Position numbers and translations under genes: made by a program | Notes under the pieces: generated by a model | Told to the model about the DNA's origin: nothing | Database searches by the model: none | The model's input: the letters and a program-made list of their open reading frames with translations, nothing else | Assembly: GCA_031556725.1 (NCBI GenBank) | Contig: JAVBSL010000015.1 | Location: 1 to 64,000, forward strand | From: UBA935 sp031556725 | GTDB lineage: Bacteria; Bacillota; Clostridia; Lachnospirales; Lachnospiraceae | DNA: 64,000 nucleotides | Direction: 5' to 3' | Shown: positions 7,990 to 15,559 of the stretch, in pieces | Layout of the letters: every line of letters starts with the position of its first letter | How positions within the stretch are numbered: the stretch's first letter is position 1

Positions 7990-8144
7990 AATATAGAGGA
8001 TATGAGATTCGTCTAAGACCCTTCGGTACATATAATATATTTTTTACAGTAAATATTGAGGCGAAAATTATTATTATATTAAGAGTACTAAAGGATCGAC
8101 AGGATTGGAAAGCAATTATTCATGCTAACAATGAATATAATTAA
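7979..8144 (+). pseudogene. RelE/ParE-type toxin remnant, internally deleted and frameshifted
   Basis: An ATG overlapping the antitoxin end gives MEYRI and then an immediate TAG. From 7992 another frame reads YRGYEIRLRPFGTYNIFFTV and continues to KDRQDWKAIIHANNEYN-stop. The latter matches the C-terminal half of RelE/ParE-type toxins (RPFGTYNIFF, ILR-LKDRQDW, HANNEY). About 40-60 codons are missing. The sequence TATAGA occurs twice at the junction (7985-7990 and 7992-7997), consistent with deletion between short direct repeats. The toxin cannot be made. Confidence 0.65.
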
Positions 8145-8178
8145 GTGTATCATTAGAAATAGTGGTACACTTATTTTA
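8142..8178 (+). terminator. Terminator after the toxin-antitoxin remnant
   Basis: TAAGTGTA (8142-8149) pairs perfectly with TACACTTA (8166-8173), followed by TTTTAT. The hairpin overlaps the toxin stop codon and separates this islet from ogt, whose ATG is 18 bp further on. Confidence 0.6.
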
Positions 8179-8195
8179 TAAACAAGGAGAAAAAA

Positions 8196-8738
8196 ATGTA
8201 CCATAATACAACATATCTGTCGCCTATAGGAACAATTACCCTTGCCAGTGATGGCACTAATCTTGTGGGTTTATGGATGGAAGGACAAAAATATCACAGT
8301 GCGTCCATTCCTGAGGCAATGGTGAAAAAGGATGATTTGCCGGTATTTGATGACACTAAAAAATGGTTGGACAAGTACTTTGCTGATAAAAAACCAAGTA
8401 TTTCCGAATTGCCCCTGGCCCCCATCGGCAGTGAATTCCGTCAGGGAGTGTGGGACATCTTATGTGAAATACCTTACGGTGAGGTTCTTACCTATGGACA
8501 GATTGCCGCAAGAATGGCAGTGAAAATGAGCACAAAAAGCATGTCAAGTCAGGCCGTGGGAGGTGCTGTGGGGCATAATCCCATATCCATCATCATTCCC
8601 TGCCATCGGGTTGTGGGGACAAACGGCAGCCTGACAGGTTATGCCGGTGGAATCAATAGAAAAGTAAAATTACTGGAACTGGAAGGTGTTGATATGCTTA
8701 ATGGCAAAATAAATTACGTGAGGAAATATTATGTATAA
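8196..8738 (+). CDS. ogt: Methylated-DNA--[protein]-cysteine S-methyltransferase
   Basis: This suicide repair enzyme transfers the alkyl group from O6-alkylguanine to its own cysteine. The 180-aa protein contains the N-terminal ribonuclease-like domain and the C-terminal domain with the wing/helix motif (VWDILCEIPYGEVLTYGQIA) and the acceptor site IIPCHRVVG (Cys near 137). An AAGGAG SD lies 7 nt from the ATG. The stop overlaps the next gene by 8 bp, so ogt and the GH3 lipoprotein gene are probably translated from one mRNA although their functions are unrelated. Confidence 0.93.
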   Translation: MYHNTTYLSPIGTITLASDGTNLVGLWMEGQKYHSASIPEAMVKKDDLPVFDDTKKWLDKYFADKKPSISELPLAPIGSEFRQGVWDILCEIPYGEVLTYGQIAARMAVKMSTKSMSSQAVGGAVGHNPISIIIPCHRVVGTNGSLTGYAGGINRKVKLLELEGVDMLNGKINYVRKYYV

Positions 8739-10587
8739 GAAAGCTTTATCTTTATTGATTTCATTAGCACTATGTCTGTCTCTGTCAGGCTGCAGCCAGT
8801 CAGCAGCGAAAACAGGCTGGGCAGACGGGGAAAATCCTGAAGAAGAACAGTATGATCCCACCAGATACAAGCAGTATGCGGATATGACCGCTGAAGAGAT
8901 TGTTTCCCAGCTTACCCTGGAGCAAAAAGTTGCCCAGATGCTGCAGCCGGCCGGATACGAGATAGATGCCCGGATAATGAAAAGGAACGGTTATGGTTCG
9001 GCCTTAAGCATTTTTGGCCTTAACGCCAAAGAATGGAAAAAGTTTATTATAGATATGCAGCAGGGAGCACTGGCATCACCTGCCGGTATCCCATTTATTT
9101 ATGGAAATGATGCCGTGCATGGAGTCAATAACTGTAGCGGTACGGTTATTTTCCCACACAACATCGGAATCGGAGCGGCTAATGATGCGGAGCTTACCTA
9201 TCAAATGGGTCTGGCTGTTGCCGATGAAGCCAAGCTCACCGGAATGCTGTGGACCTTTTCCCCTTGCGTAGCATCGGCACAAGATCCCCGCTGGGGACGC
9301 ACCTATGAAAGTTACTCCTCTGATGTGGCACTTGTTACAGCGATGAGTACGGCTTTCTCGAAAGGTTTGATCGAAGGCGGTATTTTGCCCTGCGCCAAGC
9401 ATTTTCTGGGAGACGGTGATGCTTTGTTCGGAACCGGCGAGGACGGTCTGCTGATCGACCGGGGGGATGCTCAGATCGATGAGGCCAGAATGGCAGAACT
9501 GCTGTCAGTCTACCAGTCACTGATTGGCACCGGAGTAAACAGCGTGATGATTACTCACGGTGCAATCAACGGAACAAAAGCACATGCCAGTAAGGAACTG
9601 ATTACCGATGTTCTGAAAGGTGAATTGGGTTTTGAAGGCTTAGTAGTAAGTGATTGGGAGTCCATTCATAACATCATAACCGATGGGGAACTGAAAGATC
9701 AACTGGTTATGGCGGTTAATGCCGGGATTGATATGCTGATGGAGCCCAACAGCTTCGATGAATGTATTGAACTCATTGTGGAAAGCGTGAACGAAGGGCT
9801 TATTTCCGAAGAACGGATTGATGATGCAGTCACCAGAATTATTAGAGTCAAAAAGGAAATGGGTCTGTTCGATGATCCGCTGATGGAACGGATGGAAACC
9901 GTTCAGAGTGAAACCGGTTCGGCAGAGTACTGCGGCCTTGCCAGGCAACTGGTGGAAAAAAGTCTGGTGCTTTTAAAAAATGATAACGATATTTTGCCGT
10001 TAAATAGCGGAGCAAAATTATTTATTACCGGACCGGCCAGCAATGATACCGGGGTTATGTGCGGCGGCTGGACCAGTCGTTGGGAAGGCAGTATGGATAC
10101 TAACGGTATTCGGGCTTTGTCCAATGGAAAGACCATTTTAGACGGATTTCAGATGCTGGCTGACGAGTATGGCTTTACCATTATTACAGATCCGGAAAAA
10201 GCCGCGGAGGCAGATGTAACGATTCTGTGTGTGGGCGAAAAACCCTATGCTGAATGGTTAGGCGACACGGAGGATCTGAGCATCACCGGTGAACTTGGAT
10301 TGATGACCAATGAAGAGGCAATCACACAGGCGGTCCGGCTGGGTAAGCCCACGGTTACCTGTATTGTTGCCGGCAGAAATGTGATTTATGATCAATATGA
10401 AGCCCAGTGGGATGCCGTAGTTATGTGCTATCTGCCGGGCACTGAAGGAGATGGCGTAGCCACGGTCCTGGCCGGAAAGGTTCCCTTTAGCGGTAAGCTT
10501 CCGATGCCGTACTATTCCGCGGTGGAAGACATAAGGAGTGACCGGGTAAAATTCACTGTCGGCTATGGAATGACAACAGGAGAGTGA
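8731..10587 (+). CDS. Glycoside hydrolase family 3 lipoprotein (beta-glucosidase/beta-N-acetylglucosaminidase type)
   Basis: The 618-aa protein has a lipoprotein signal (MYKKALSLLISLALCLSLSG-C, Cys21), so it is predicted to be tethered outside the membrane. The GH3 N-terminal barrel shows IPFIYGNDAVHG, RWGRTYESYSSD, CAKHFLGDG and the catalytic nucleophile Asp in VVSDWES near residue 308. The GH3 C-terminal domain follows (LVEKSLVLLKNDNDILPL). The GRTYESY and KHF-GDG motifs fit exo-beta-glucosidase-like members, but the true substrate cannot be read. The end is convergent with the DUF6320-like gene, only 8 bp away. Confidence 0.9.
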   Translation: MYKKALSLLISLALCLSLSGCSQSAAKTGWADGENPEEEQYDPTRYKQYADMTAEEIVSQLTLEQKVAQMLQPAGYEIDARIMKRNGYGSALSIFGLNAKEWKKFIIDMQQGALASPAGIPFIYGNDAVHGVNNCSGTVIFPHNIGIGAANDAELTYQMGLAVADEAKLTGMLWTFSPCVASAQDPRWGRTYESYSSDVALVTAMSTAFSKGLIEGGILPCAKHFLGDGDALFGTGEDGLLIDRGDAQIDEARMAELLSVYQSLIGTGVNSVMITHGAINGTKAHASKELITDVLKGELGFEGLVVSDWESIHNIITDGELKDQLVMAVNAGIDMLMEPNSFDECIELIVESVNEGLISEERIDDAVTRIIRVKKEMGLFDDPLMERMETVQSETGSAEYCGLARQLVEKSLVLLKNDNDILPLNSGAKLFITGPASNDTGVMCGGWTSRWEGSMDTNGIRALSNGKTILDGFQMLADEYGFTIITDPEKAAEADVTILCVGEKPYAEWLGDTEDLSITGELGLMTNEEAITQAVRLGKPTVTCIVAGRNVIYDQYEAQWDAVVMCYLPGTEGDGVATVLAGKVPFSGKLPMPYYSAVEDIRSDRVKFTVGYGMTTGE

Positions 10588-10595
10588 CGGGCAAT

Positions 10596-11300
10596 TCAAA
10601 AGTGTAACCGCCGGCGAACCGCATCCCGCAGCCGTCTTCTGGATAACACGGTAATCAACGCGGCATCAATGACTGCGCAGACAGTCAGCACGATGGCTGA
10701 CCAGAATATGTGGAGCGGTATTCCCAGATAGCGGTCAATCAGCAATTCCAGGCCAATACAAAGCAGGGCAATTTCCGTAAAGACATAAAAACTGGTGGTC
10801 AAAACGGTAACCTTGAAGGTCCGGATCAGCCAGACAAAGATAAAGACCAGAACGGTGACTAACCCCACAATCGGAAGGGCCAATCCCCAAAACCAGGTTC
10901 TGGTAGTTGTGATAAAAGAAATAAAATATAAATACAGGACTACCGACAGCCCGTCAAAGAGCAGAGAAATGTAAATCGGTGTTTTGGTGTAGATAAAAGC
11001 CGGAAATACCAAAAAGAATAAAATCACACATACACCAATAATCAGCAGTGACCACCAGCTTCCCGGCAGTACGAACAGATTGAGCAAAAGGGAGCTGACG
11101 GCGGTTCCGCCCAGCACAATCGAGATCAAAAGACCCAGATCATTCCTTTTAACCACCTCCACTTCTCCCGGTTCCTGGGGAAAAGTATGATTTTTATCAT
11201 GATTTTGAAGTTCATTAGGATTAATGACCGTTGTATTACACAAAGGACATTGGGCAAGGGATTTATCCAGTTCCACACCACAGTTTACACAATATGACAT
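10596..11300 (-). CDS. Zinc-ribbon multipass membrane protein (DUF6320-like)
   Basis: The N-terminus has a zinc ribbon (YCVNCGVELDKSLAQCPLCN, two CxxC pairs). A linker and about six hydrophobic segments to the C-terminus follow, ending in a very basic tail (SRRRLRDAVRRRLHF). 234 residues. Ten bases separate it from the upstream acyltransferase, so both are one operon. I associate this architecture with DUF6320 proteins that occur beside such acyltransferases in Lachnospiraceae; the DUF number is from memory. A role in regulating or anchoring a lipid-modifying system is only inferred. Confidence 0.7.
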   Translation of the reverse strand: MSYCVNCGVELDKSLAQCPLCNTTVINPNELQNHDKNHTFPQEPGEVEVVKRNDLGLLISIVLGGTAVSSLLLNLFVLPGSWWSLLIIGVCVILFFLVFPAFIYTKTPIYISLLFDGLSVVLYLYFISFITTTRTWFWGLALPIVGLVTVLVFIFVWLIRTFKVTVLTTSFYVFTEIALLCIGLELLIDRYLGIPLHIFWSAIVLTVCAVIDAALITVLSRRRLRDAVRRRLHF

Positions 11301-11310
11301 AAGCGTTCTC

Positions 11311-12612
11311 CTACTTTCTGTTACTTTCTATTTTTACATGGATACCATCCTGAATCAGTTTACGGAAGAAATATCGTTCCACATCGGCTTCCTTGATGCT
11401 GCTGGCGAAATTAATGGTCAGAGTATCACCGAAACTGATAATGGCACAATTGGTACGGGAAGAAAAAGGCTGTCCCATATAAATATCAAAGCGTTCCACC
11501 AAAGGCTCCATATCCGGCGGCAGCTTCATCGCCCCCATGTTGGTAAGACCGGCGGAAGAGTTGCGGTCCTGCACCTTGGTATAAAAAGAACGGACCACGA
11601 AATCCTTCAGAAAAAGCGGAACTACCCGAATTAGGGGATGTCTTTGGGTTGCCGCATTGGTGGTAATATCACCCCGCAAAAATTTGTCGTTGATATAATA
11701 ACGCATGTAATTATGAACTTGCGTAATAATTTCCTCAAAAGTATATTCCCCCAGACGAGGATCGATACCGGGATAAACCATGGTGATAAAGTTCCGCAGC
11801 GTTTTGGAAGGGAAAAAACGGCGCAGGTTTACCGGCATGGCGATGCGGACCGGCTTCAGCTTCAAATGCCATTCGTTTTGCTGCTTCTGCAGCAGTGCAT
11901 AGAGTAATACGGCATTCAGATATTCGGTGATGGTGGCTTTGTGCTGACCGGCCACGGCCATAACTTCTTTTACCGACATGATACCGTCAATAATATTTAA
12001 AGTATAAAAAGGTTCCTTGGTGCCCCGTATCCGGTAAGTTTTTTCCCCGGGTCTTGCCGGACGTACCTGGGCATTGGCATATTTCATATAGGCATCTTCC
12101 AATTCACCGGGATCAGGCTTTTCCTCCACATCGTGAACAAAGCCGCCGTTGGAAACAGTATGTCCCAACAGGCGCAAATAAACAGCCGCCACCGTAACCA
12201 ATACGCACATTCCGCCGGCACCGTCACCCAGACAATGATGGGCTTCCAGGGAAATCCTGCAGTTATGATAATAGAAACGCAGCAAATAACGGTTATTGGC
12301 TTTAAAAGGCATGGGCATACAGGGATTGTTGATATCTGTCTGAACAAAAGGACCGGGACGGTTGTTTGGCTCCAGATAACGCCAGAAAAGACCCTTGCGG
12401 ATGGCGGTTTTGTAGGTAGGGAACCGAGTTAGTGCAATATCCACTGCCTGCTGCAGGATATCCGGTTGAATAGGTTCTTTCAGCACTACCGAAAGCCGGT
12501 ACACCGAAGAAAAATCCTTGCGCTGTAAAGTCGGATAAACAATCGCGGATAAGTCCAGTTTATACCATATTTTCTTGTCAAAAGGATTGGTTTTGGATTT
12601 TTTCTGTGTCAA
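11311..12612 (-). CDS. Condensation-domain-like acyltransferase (alcohol acetyltransferase type)
   Basis: The 433-aa protein carries the HHxxxDG catalytic motif (EAHHCLGDGAGG, near residues 123-134) of the CoA-dependent acyltransferase/condensation superfamily, which includes alcohol acetyltransferases and wax-ester synthases. The start is TTG at 12612 with a GGGGG SD 6 nt upstream; no ATG fits. It is transcribed divergently from the alpha/beta hydrolase gene and together with the zinc-ribbon membrane protein. The acyl donor and acceptor are unknown. Pairing with an esterase-like hydrolase suggests ester formation and cleavage in one pathway, which is inference. Confidence 0.75.
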   Translation of the reverse strand: MTQKKSKTNPFDKKIWYKLDLSAIVYPTLQRKDFSSVYRLSVVLKEPIQPDILQQAVDIALTRFPTYKTAIRKGLFWRYLEPNNRPGPFVQTDINNPCMPMPFKANNRYLLRFYYHNCRISLEAHHCLGDGAGGMCVLVTVAAVYLRLLGHTVSNGGFVHDVEEKPDPGELEDAYMKYANAQVRPARPGEKTYRIRGTKEPFYTLNIIDGIMSVKEVMAVAGQHKATITEYLNAVLLYALLQKQQNEWHLKLKPVRIAMPVNLRRFFPSKTLRNFITMVYPGIDPRLGEYTFEEIITQVHNYMRYYINDKFLRGDITTNAATQRHPLIRVVPLFLKDFVVRSFYTKVQDRNSSAGLTNMGAMKLPPDMEPLVERFDIYMGQPFSSRTNCAIISFGDTLTINFASSIKEADVERYFFRKLIQDGIHVKIESNRK

Positions 12613-12670
12613 GGTAAACCCCCAGATAGTTAATATAATGTTACAGATAGTATATCATATCTTGTCCGAT

Positions 12671-12699
12671 TTGTATCGATTTTATTTGTCTTGTATGAT
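12671..12699 (+). promoter_or_regulatory. Sigma-A-type promoter for the alpha/beta hydrolase
   Basis: TTGTAT (12671-12676) and TATGAT (12694-12699) are separated by 17 bp, with the ATG 31 bp downstream and a GGGAGGG SD between. The divergent acyltransferase gene starts 58 bp to the left, so the two genes share this ~120-bp control region. Confidence 0.65.
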
Positions 12700-12730
12700 A
12701 CAATCAAAACATATGCGGGAGGGCTATAAT

Positions 12731-13657
12731 ATGTCAGAACTGGAAAAAAGATACGAGAAATTAATAGAAGATAAGAATCTGAATCTGAGTATGATGTCAC
12801 TCATTAGAAAAGTACATGGATTGGTAGAAACTGCGGATATTGAGAAGCAGCGCCGTTCGCAGGATCAGATCGGTGCCGCTTTTGGTGCCAGTAAGAGCAT
12901 TCACATCAATGAAGTTATGATTGAGGATATGCATGCGGAGTGGGTCAGCGTAACCAGAGCCCATATGAAAAAGAATGTTATTTTGTATTGTCACGGGGGC
13001 GGATACTCCACCGGCAGCAGTCTGTATGCCCGGACGCTGACGACCAAACTGGCGGAGTCTACGTCCATGGATGTGTTATGTTTTGATTATCGTCTTGCCC
13101 CGGAACATCCTTATCCGGCGGCCGGCGAGGATGCCATGAAAGCCTGGAACTATCTGATGCTGTTGGGATATGGCGCCAGAGACGTAGTGGTGGCCGGGGA
13201 TTCTGCCGGCGGTAACCTGGCCTTGACATTGGTACTGAAGTTAAAAGAGGAAGGACGCTTGCTGCCCCGGGGGCTTGTGGTGATGTCACCCTGGACCGAT
13301 CTGACTTCGGCCGGCAAAAGCCATGAAACCAGAGCAGAACTTGATCCGGTTCTAAGTGATGAATATATCAATACCATGATAGCTGCTTATGTGGGCGATA
13401 AGGATTTGACGGATCCCCAGATTTCCCCCCTGTTTGGGGATTTCACCGGGTTTCCGCCTACCTATATTCAGGTAGGAGATAATGAAATACTGTTAAGCGA
13501 TTCCACTTCTCTTTATAAGAAGCTCTTAAAGAGTGATGTTTCGGTTAAGATTGATGTTCAGAAGGGAATGTGGCATGTTTATCAGATGTCTCCGTTTAAA
13601 AGGGCATACGATGCCATGGACCGTAATGCCGAGTTTATTTATGAGATATGCCGATAA
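12731..13657 (+). CDS. Alpha/beta hydrolase, hormone-sensitive-lipase type esterase
   Basis: The 308-aa protein starts at MSELEKRYEK (SD GGGAGGG, 7 nt spacing). It has the oxyanion-hole HGGG motif (YCHGGGYSTGS, near 87-90), the nucleophile elbow GDSAGG (Ser near 157), an acid in VGDNEIL near 250 and His in MWHVYQ near 281, the complete set of the family IV (HSL) esterases. No signal peptide is present, so it acts in the cytoplasm. The gene faces the acyltransferase operon and is followed 33 bp later by an ATPase-like gene. The substrate is likely a short-chain ester but is not shown by the sequence. Confidence 0.88.
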   Translation: MSELEKRYEKLIEDKNLNLSMMSLIRKVHGLVETADIEKQRRSQDQIGAAFGASKSIHINEVMIEDMHAEWVSVTRAHMKKNVILYCHGGGYSTGSSLYARTLTTKLAESTSMDVLCFDYRLAPEHPYPAAGEDAMKAWNYLMLLGYGARDVVVAGDSAGGNLALTLVLKLKEEGRLLPRGLVVMSPWTDLTSAGKSHETRAELDPVLSDEYINTMIAAYVGDKDLTDPQISPLFGDFTGFPPTYIQVGDNEILLSDSTSLYKKLLKSDVSVKIDVQKGMWHVYQMSPFKRAYDAMDRNAEFIYEICR

Positions 13658-13690
13658 AATGATTGATATTATGCTTACGGAGGAAAAGAA

Positions 13691-14365
13691 ATGAAAACAG
13701 ACAGATTTTTATTTAACGAGGCGGAAGCAGTGCTTAACAAGGTTGAAAAGATTGCTTCCTGTTATGACTTTAAGACAAAAGAGGTTTTGCAGATCCGTTT
13801 GATGGCGGAGGAGATCATTTCCGTTATCGGCCCCACTCTGGCACTTTCCGACGGCGGCTGCCGGATTACTACAGACAAGAAGACCTTTGCGGTTACCATT
13901 GACTGTGATGCCGGAATAAACGGTTTGGATGCAGATACCAAAAAGCAGTTGATGAAAATGAGCCGTACCGATAAGAACAAGGGTGTTTTAGGCATGATCG
14001 GAAAAGTGTTTGAATTTTTAATGGGTGTGGATATTGATTATGGTGCGCTGCCCAGCAGCTCGATGATCTGTCAGTATGGAATGGACAATGGCGATACCGG
14101 TTATTGCTGGAGCCCGGAATATATGAATTTTTTATCAGGTGGTATGTCGGAATCCGACAGATTGCTGAAGCAGGCCGAAGAACGCAGTCTGGAGATTAGC
14201 ATTATCGAAGGGTATGCTGATGATATTCAGGTGGTTTTACAAAAAAACAAACCGGTCAGGCTGGAGATTACCGTTGTTAAAAATTTTGCCTCCGGACAGC
14301 TTGCTAAAATCAAGATTAACGATGATTCTTCCCGTACAGCCAGTTTTAATACGATTTTAATTTAA
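13691..14365 (+). CDS. Histidine-kinase-like ATPase (anti-sigma-type) fold protein, uncertain
   Basis: The 224-aa protein begins MKTDRFLFNEAEAVLNKVEK. A helix with RLMAEEIISVIGPTL resembles the N-box helix of stand-alone GHKL ATPase domains such as those of anti-sigma factors. The usual glycine-rich G1/G2 boxes are not clear, so nucleotide binding is uncertain. The C-terminal third is charged and of unknown function. An SD (GGAGGAAAAG) precedes the ATG. It follows the esterase gene closely and probably belongs to the same transcript, linking it to the acyltransferase-esterase cluster. I do not recognise a specific function. Confidence 0.55.
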   Translation: MKTDRFLFNEAEAVLNKVEKIASCYDFKTKEVLQIRLMAEEIISVIGPTLALSDGGCRITTDKKTFAVTIDCDAGINGLDADTKKQLMKMSRTDKNKGVLGMIGKVFEFLMGVDIDYGALPSSSMICQYGMDNGDTGYCWSPEYMNFLSGGMSESDRLLKQAEERSLEISIIEGYADDIQVVLQKNKPVRLEITVVKNFASGQLAKIKINDDSSRTASFNTILI

Positions 14366-14437
14366 AAAAAGGAATTAGCAAAGAAGCATAGAATATTAAA
14401 ATTAGAGTAGTTGCAGATTAAGGAAGGAAGCATGTGA

Positions 14438-15442
14438 ATGAACATTCGTCAGGATCTGGAACAAAGGGAAAAAGAATATCTGAGCCCTTATGCGGCTTAC
14501 AGTGCCGATACCAAAGGACGCCTCAGAGAGGATGAACAATGTGATATCCGGCCCGACTATCAGCGTGACCGGGATCGTATTCTGCATAGCAAATCTTTTC
14601 GCCGATTAAAGGATAAGACCCAGGTCTTTTTAACCCCTGAAGGAGATCATTACCGCACCCGGCTAACCCATACTTTGGAGGTGTCCCAGAATGCCAGGAC
14701 CATTGCCAAAGCACTGCGGTTAAATGAAGATCTGGTGGAAGCCATTGCTTTAGGGCATGATTTGGGGCATACACCCTTTGGCCATGCCGGTGAACGGGCG
14801 CTGAACAGCATATGTCCGTTGGGCTTTTGCCACAGTGACCAGAGCGTCCGAACAGTTGATGTACTGGAAAAAGGCGGCCAGGGGCTGAACCTGACATATG
14901 AAGTACGGGATGGCATCAGGAACCATCAAACCAAAGGCATGCCGGAAACATTGGAAGGCAAGATTGTCCGCTTCTCGGATAAGATTGCGTATATTCATCA
15001 TGATATGGACGATGCCGTCAGAGGCGGAATATTAACCGAAGCAGACGTACCTGAGGAAATCAGTGAAGTGATCGGTTATACCACCGGTGAACGCTTGGAT
15101 TTTTTTATACATGATCTGGTTTCCACCAGTTATGAAAAAAATGATATTATGCTGTCCGAGCCGGTAGATCAGGCCATGAAAAGGCTGCGGCAGTTTATGT
15201 TTGAGCGTGTTTACCAGAATACCGATGCGAAGAGTGAAGAAAGTAAAGCCGAAGCTTTAATGGAAACGTTATATAAATATTACAGTAAACATTTGGAGCT
15301 GATCCCTTATGATATCAGGAAGCTGATTGAAGCAGGAGACCCGCCGGAACAGATTGTTTGTGACTATTTAGGAGCTATGACGGACCGTTTTGCCATTGCA
15401 AAATACGAAGAACTTTTTGTACCGAAATCATGGCACGGCTAA
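14438..15442 (+). CDS. dgt: Deoxyguanosinetriphosphate triphosphohydrolase-like HD protein
   Basis: The 334-aa protein has the complete HD-domain metal site: RTRLTHTLEVSQNA (His near 74), GHDLGHTPFGHAGE (HD near 108-109) and FSDKIAYIHHDMDDA (Asp near 183). This is the short Dgt type common in Firmicutes, which hydrolyses dNTPs to deoxynucleoside plus triphosphate and helps set dNTP pools. The start is the ATG at 14438 behind an AAGGAAGG SD. It lies 117 bp before dnaG, a pairing often seen in Lachnospiraceae. Confidence 0.92.
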   Translation: MNIRQDLEQREKEYLSPYAAYSADTKGRLREDEQCDIRPDYQRDRDRILHSKSFRRLKDKTQVFLTPEGDHYRTRLTHTLEVSQNARTIAKALRLNEDLVEAIALGHDLGHTPFGHAGERALNSICPLGFCHSDQSVRTVDVLEKGGQGLNLTYEVRDGIRNHQTKGMPETLEGKIVRFSDKIAYIHHDMDDAVRGGILTEADVPEEISEVIGYTTGERLDFFIHDLVSTSYEKNDIMLSEPVDQAMKRLRQFMFERVYQNTDAKSEESKAEALMETLYKYYSKHLELIPYDIRKLIEAGDPPEQIVCDYLGAMTDRFAIAKYEELFVPKSWHG

Positions 15443-15524
15443 CGCAAAAAGAAATGCTAAGACGCTATAATACAGCATCTAAGAATTTCTAAGGTTTTGC
15501 GTGGAAGAATGCGGAGCATTCTTC
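15442..15524 (+). other. Two nested/adjacent hairpins in the dgt-dnaG spacer
   Basis: The first structure pairs ACGCAAAA (15442-15449) with TTTTGCGT (15495-15502), then AGAAAT with ATTTCT, then ATGCT with AGCAT inside. The loop holds a TATAAT (15464-15469). The second pairs GAAGAATGC (15504-15512) with GCATTCTTC (15516-15524). Neither is followed by a T run, so they do not look like simple terminators. They could be a processing site, a leader for dnaG or a promoter-embedded dyad. Confidence 0.5.
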
Positions 15525-15559
15525 TGCTTGATACGATTATAAGTAGAGAAGGAAATGGA

